Positions 6,226 through 8,868 of a stretch of DNA of 8,868 nucleotides are shown here, piece by piece. The notes beneath the pieces were generated by a model. It saw nothing but the letters and a program-made list of their open reading frames with translations. It made no database searches and had not been told where the DNA came from. Origin of the DNA: Promethearchaeia archaeon (lineage in GTDB: Archaea; Asgardarchaeota; Lokiarchaeia; Sigyniarchaeales; SOKP01); NCBI GenBank assembly GCA_029856445.1, contig JAHQWY010000147.1:1-8868 (forward strand). The letters are read 5' to 3'. The position numbers and the translations under genes were made by a program. Position 1 is the first letter of the stretch. Each line of letters opens with the position of its first letter.

Positions 6226-7488
6226 ATGTCAAATTCCAACCATGGCACACAGGACACAGAAAGTATACATTTATCTAAACCATTGAACGAGGAAATACCA
6301 AATGAAGAGTCAACAGGTTCTTCCTCATCACAAAGAATTGCTTCAATCGATTTTGTAAAGGGCTTTGCTATGGCTTTTATTATTTTAGCTCACTCTGGAT
6401 TATCCTGGTTCGACGATGATTGGAGATATATTTATGGTCTTGTATTTGCTTTCTTAGATATATTAGGACCATCATTGTTTGTCTTTCTTTCCGCTCTAAG
6501 TGTAATTTTTAGTATTAAAAAAAGGAAAGGCGTTATCTCAGAAAAAACGATCAGAAAGAGAATTTTCACACGAGCACTTATGATTATTATTTTGGGCGTT
6601 ATTTTCAATCCAATCTCTTTAGGAACAACAAATTTAGAAGTACCATTTCCCTTGAATTTATGGGGTTGGAATTTTTTTATGTTTATAGGTTTCTCTCAAA
6701 TTTTTTCTTATTACGTGTTAAAGTTACCTAAAATTTCTCGCGGAATAATAGGTGTTTTTGTTATTTACATTTCACCGTATATTAGACAATTCCTTTTTGA
6801 TTATGAAAGTACAAATGCAGGTATTTGGATCCTACATTTTATAATAACATCTCCACTCCCTCAGGTACCATTTCTTCCATGGATTGCAATCTGTTTTATC
6901 TCTACAATATTTGGAGAATCTCTCTATGATGCAATGATTAAAGGACCTGGAGAAGCGTATAGAAATCTATTTCGGATGTTTCTATATTGGGGTCTTTTCT
7001 TAGCAATAGTGGGGATCTTTGGACCAGTTATAAAAGACTGGAGAATTATAACAGGTTTAGAATTACAAACTGCAAATACCATTGATGAAACTGAATATTA
7101 TTTTATAGATTTATTGCGTATTGCAAATCAACAGGATTATTATCAATTCCCTGGTATGCCCATTTTCATGATAAGAAGTACAACCTCAAATATGTTTTAC
7201 AATCTTGGTGTAGCTCTTATTATCCTATCTGTATGTTTTTATGTTATAGATATTAAGAAAAAATCCAATGATATAGTTAAAATGGTATTATTTTATGGTA
7301 AAGTAAGCATGTCTCTGTTTATTATACACCATATTTTTTTACCACTATATCTAGGTCAATTTTCGATTGTATTTTTGCCTTTTATATATGTAGCATATTG
7401 TGGCTTTCTCGGGTTACTAATGTATATCTGGCATAAATACTTCAATGGCATAGGTAGTCCTGAATGGCTAATGGGTCAACGATCTTAA
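6226..7488 (+). CDS. Multi-pass membrane acyltransferase-like protein (HGSNAT/DUF1624-DUF418 type)
   Basis: This 420-residue protein starts with a hydrophilic Ser/Glu/Asn-rich cytoplasmic-type segment (1-36). The family signature follows: RIASIDFVKGFAMAFIILAHSG (37-58) entering the first membrane helix, with His56 followed by Trp61. About ten hydrophobic helices span the rest, including a GPSLFVFLSALSVIFS helix (about 80-96) and late helices at about 325-342, 358-377 and 382-402. The C-terminal IGSPEWLMG resembles the GPLEWLWR ending of YeiB/DUF418 proteins. HGSNAT relatives move acyl groups across a membrane onto sugars; substrate and activity here are inferred only, and a non-enzymatic role is possible. 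The ATG at 6226 has no Shine-Dalgarno site. It is transcribed divergently from the membrane regulator pair, making it a plausible target. Directly after its TAA, 17 more in-frame codons look coding-like. Confidence 0.72.
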   Translation: MSNSNHGTQDTESIHLSKPLNEEIPNEESTGSSSSQRIASIDFVKGFAMAFIILAHSGLSWFDDDWRYIYGLVFAFLDILGPSLFVFLSALSVIFSIKKRKGVISEKTIRKRIFTRALMIIILGVIFNPISLGTTNLEVPFPLNLWGWNFFMFIGFSQIFSYYVLKLPKISRGIIGVFVIYISPYIRQFLFDYESTNAGIWILHFIITSPLPQVPFLPWIAICFISTIFGESLYDAMIKGPGEAYRNLFRMFLYWGLFLAIVGIFGPVIKDWRIITGLELQTANTIDETEYYFIDLLRIANQQDYYQFPGMPIFMIRSTTSNMFYNLGVALIILSVCFYVIDIKKKSNDIVKMVLFYGKVSMSLFIIHHIFLPLYLGQFSIVFLPFIYVAYCGFLGLLMYIWHKYFNGIGSPEWLMGQRS

Positions 7489-7571
7489 AATATAGTTGAA
7501 AAAACGAAAGAAGCAGTTTTAAAGATTATGAATGAAGACTAATTCTAATAAATCTATATTGTTATTATAAC

Positions 7572-7579
7572 ATTTTTTC
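7572..7579 (+). terminator. Possible T-run terminator after the acyltransferase-like gene
   Basis: A run of six T (7573-7578) lies about 85 bases past the stop codon and just before the next gene's promoter. Archaeal RNA polymerase can terminate at such T-rich tracts without a hairpin. Weak evidence in AT-rich DNA. Confidence 0.25.
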
Positions 7580-7586
7580 CGTATGT

Positions 7587-7600
7587 AAATATATAAATAT
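7587..7600 (+). promoter_or_regulatory. Candidate TATA region for the small GTPase gene
   Basis: AAATATATAAATAT is identical to the element at 6144-6157. It lies about 148 bases before the GTPase ATG, implying a leader of about 115-120 bases that would include the inverted repeat at 7612-7667. Closer AT-rich alternatives (for example around 7683-7696) cannot be excluded. Confidence 0.35.
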
Positions 7601-7611
7601 CCTCAAAGAAT

Positions 7612-7667
7612 AATATGAAATATTAATAAGTGAATTTATTATTACTATAATTCATTATTTTCATATT
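7612..7667 (+). repeat. Imperfect inverted repeat in the GTPase leader
   Basis: The left arm (7612-7636) starts AATATGAAA and ends GTGAATT. The right arm (7649-7667) is its near reverse complement, AATTCATTATTTTCATATT. The outer nine bases and the inner five to six pair exactly, with a short bulge in the left arm and a 12-base loop. It lies just downstream of the candidate TATA box, so it could be an operator or an RNA hairpin in the leader. Confidence 0.45.
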
Positions 7668-7726
7668 GGAATAAAATATTTTAAATTTAAATTTTAAAGG
7701 AAATATAGTTAATATTTATTTCTGAC

Positions 7727-7732
7727 AAGGTG
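7727..7732 (+). promoter_or_regulatory. Ribosome binding site of the GTPase gene
   Basis: AAGGTG lies 8 bases before the ATG at 7741 and supports that start. It also agrees with a transcript having a real 5' leader, unlike the leaderless-looking genes elsewhere in the window. Confidence 0.6.
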
Positions 7733-7740
7733 CTTTTAAA

Positions 7741-8265
7741 ATGTCGGAGAAAGGACAGTATAAATTCAAGATAACACTTTTTGGACCCGGTGGAGTGGGA
7801 AAAACATCCTTATTATTAAGGTATATTAAGGATTATTTTAGTGACGACCTTAAGAAGACTATAGGAAGCAATTTTCTTATTAAGGATGTTGAAATTGATG
7901 GAAAAAGTGTCCGTCTTCTCCTTTGGGATATTGGAGGACAACCACAATTCCATAAGTTAAGAACGATTTATTTTAAAGGGAGTAATGGTGCTCTCGGTGT
8001 ATTTGATTTATCCTCAAGTCAAACTCTTTTGAAAATTCCTGGTTGGATAAGTTCTATAAAGAAAACAGTAAAAAAGACGATACCTATGATTCTTTTAGGT
8101 AATAAAGTCGATTTGGAGCGAGAAGTAGACAGAGAGGAAGCTGAAGACTTAGCACAGAGATTAAGTTGTGAGTATTTGGAGACTTCTGCTAAAACAGGTG
8201 AAAATGTGGAACAAGCATTTGAAGAAATTGCTCGAGCTTGTCTGCAGAACGTCGGAGAAATATAA
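7741..8265 (+). CDS. Ras-superfamily small GTPase (Asgard type, Ras/Rab-like with Arf-like switch II)
   Basis: This 174-residue protein is a complete G domain that should bind and hydrolyse GTP as a molecular switch. All five motifs are present: P-loop G15-P-G-G-V-G-K-T22, switch I Thr40, D63-I-G-G-Q67 (catalytic Gln67), N121-K-x-D124, and T148-S-A-K151. The P-loop and the NKVD and TSAK motifs are Ras/Rab-like, while WDIGGQ is the form seen in Arf and G-alpha proteins. The length matches a bare G domain, and the C-terminus (QNVGEI) has no cysteine prenylation box. The N-terminus has no Arf-type amphipathic helix or Gly2 myristoylation site, so it is probably cytosolic unless a partner recruits it. 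Good ribosome binding site; monocistronic, convergent with the HAD gene. Regulators (GAP, GEF, longin or roadblock proteins) are not in the window. The best indicator of an Asgard source. Confidence 0.93.
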   Translation: MSEKGQYKFKITLFGPGGVGKTSLLLRYIKDYFSDDLKKTIGSNFLIKDVEIDGKSVRLLLWDIGGQPQFHKLRTIYFKGSNGALGVFDLSSSQTLLKIPGWISSIKKTVKKTIPMILLGNKVDLEREVDREEAEDLAQRLSCEYLETSAKTGENVEQAFEEIARACLQNVGEI

Positions 8266-8272
8266 TTTAATT

Positions 8273-8283
8273 AAAAAATTTTT
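8273..8283. terminator. Possible bidirectional terminator between convergent genes
   Basis: Six A followed by five T (8273-8283) sit in the 26-base gap between the GTPase and HAD stop codons, giving a T-rich tract on the 3' side of both genes. This is the arrangement expected for shared intrinsic termination in archaea. Confidence 0.4.
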
Positions 8284-8291
8284 ATCTAATC

Positions 8292-8868
8292 TTATAAAAT
8301 CTTTAAGTTTTTGAGTTCTTTAACTAAATCTTCTTTATTCGTAAATTTAATTCCAATTATTCCTAGTTCTTGGGCGGTTCGGACGTTGTTTATCCCATCA
8401 TCAATAAATACAATCTCCTCTGGTTTACACTTAGCCTTTTCAATGGCATATTCAAATATTTTCTTATCGGGTTTTGTCATATGTACTTCATGAGATAAGA
8501 TAAATTCGTCAAAATATTTAAGGAAATCCCAATTTTTTTTAAGAAGATATTCCCAATGACTTGAATTTATATTTGAGAGACAGAGAAGTTTAACTTTATT
8601 ACTTTGCTTTATTGCCCCTATTAATTCAACTATTTCAGGATTAAAACCAGAAACAATACTATTAAAAGCTGTATAAAAATCTTTTTGATCAAGTTCACAA
8701 ACTTGGAGTAAATCACATGCTAAATGATAAAATTCATCATCGTCCATCAATCCTTGATGATATATGTCAGATTGACGGAAAAATTCTAAAATAATAGGAG
8801 TTTGAGGTTTATTAAGAGGAGATTGAGAAATGATTTTGTTATAAAAATTTGAGAAATCTAAATCTACT
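8292..8868 (-). CDS. HAD-superfamily hydrolase, subfamily IA-like (N-terminus beyond right edge)
   Basis: The frame is open from the right edge to the TAA at 8294-8292 (191 codons visible), so the TTG at 8750 and ATG at 8747 are internal. The first visible residues, VDLDFSNFYNKI, match what follows the FDxxGVLVD nucleophile motif in HAD phosphatases, so only about 10-12 residues seem missing, including the catalytic Asp. A helical cap follows. Then come motif II LSN (Ser codon 8576-8574), motif III TKPDKK (Lys codon 8474-8472) and motif IV FIDDG (Asp codons 8402-8397). The closing NNVRTAQELGIIGIKF is typical of subfamily IA, variant 3 enzymes such as YihX, which act on small phosphorylated metabolites; the substrate cannot be read from sequence. 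It is cytoplasmic, with no membrane segment. It converges on the GTPase gene with 26 bases between. Confidence 0.85.
   Translation of the reverse strand, partial: VDLDFSNFYNKIISQSPLNKPQTPIILEFFRQSDIYHQGLMDDDEFYHLACDLLQVCELDQKDFYTAFNSIVSGFNPEIVELIGAIKQSNKVKLLCLSNINSSHWEYLLKKNWDFLKYFDEFILSHEVHMTKPDKKIFEYAIEKAKCKPEEIVFIDDGINNVRTAQELGIIGIKFTNKEDLVKELKNLKIL

Noticed and set aside
8311..8493. A 60-codon plus-strand open frame opposite the HAD gene
   Set aside because: It is antisense to a region with intact HAD motifs III and IV and has no family resemblance of its own.
8292..8750. HAD gene starting at the TTG (8750) or ATG (8747)
   Set aside because: The frame stays open to the right edge, and the upstream residues fit the sequence after the HAD nucleophile motif, so the gene is cut by the window rather than starting here.

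Overview
The window is AT-rich DNA, apparently from an archaeon and most likely a Lokiarchaeia-like Asgard archaeon (Promethearchaeota). The strongest sign is a eukaryote-style Ras/Arf-like small GTPase (7741-8265). Supporting signs are an MfnD-like ATP-grasp ligase of the methanofuran (C1 carrier) type, a winged-helix regulator fused to membrane helices, a large DUF2341/LamG surface protein, and TATA-like boxes about 30 bases before genes that lack a Shine-Dalgarno site. The lineage is inferred from gene content; no rRNA or other marker gene is present.

Layout. Positions 1-2704 (minus) hold the first 901 codons of a giant secreted or cell-surface protein that runs off the left edge. It has a signal/anchor helix and then tandem DUF2341 plus LamG units of about 347 residues. 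A 301-base divergent gap follows. On the plus strand come a short protein resembling only the N-terminal part of DUF362 (3006-3317) and, 24 bases later in the same frame, the MfnD-like ligase (3342-4646). The ligase converges with, and overlaps by 8 bases, a minus-strand pair: a four-helix small membrane protein (5527-5946) followed by a membrane-anchored winged-helix regulator (4639-5448, probably starting further upstream). Divergent from that pair is a multi-pass acyltransferase-like membrane protein (6226-7488). The small GTPase (7741-8265) converges with a HAD-family hydrolase (minus, 8292 to beyond the right edge).

How the genes may work together. The clearest functional unit is the minus-strand pair, where a small membrane protein is translationally coupled to a membrane-tethered DNA-binding protein; this looks like a one-component membrane signalling module. 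Its neighbour across the divergent gap is a membrane acyltransferase-like protein, a possible but unproven regulatory target. The DUF362-like fragment and the ligase look co-transcribed. The large LamG protein, the GTPase and the HAD enzyme look like independent units.

The most unusual point is the start of the winged-helix gene. Its open frame reaches back to the previous gene's stop codon with no ATG or GTG. A strong GGAGGT site points to a GTG in another frame, and that frame meets a textbook A_AAA_AAG slippery heptamer exactly where a -1 shift would enter the winged-helix frame. The cause could be a missing A in a homopolymer, an unusual start codon, or programmed frameshifting. No rRNA, tRNA, CRISPR array or insertion sequence was seen.
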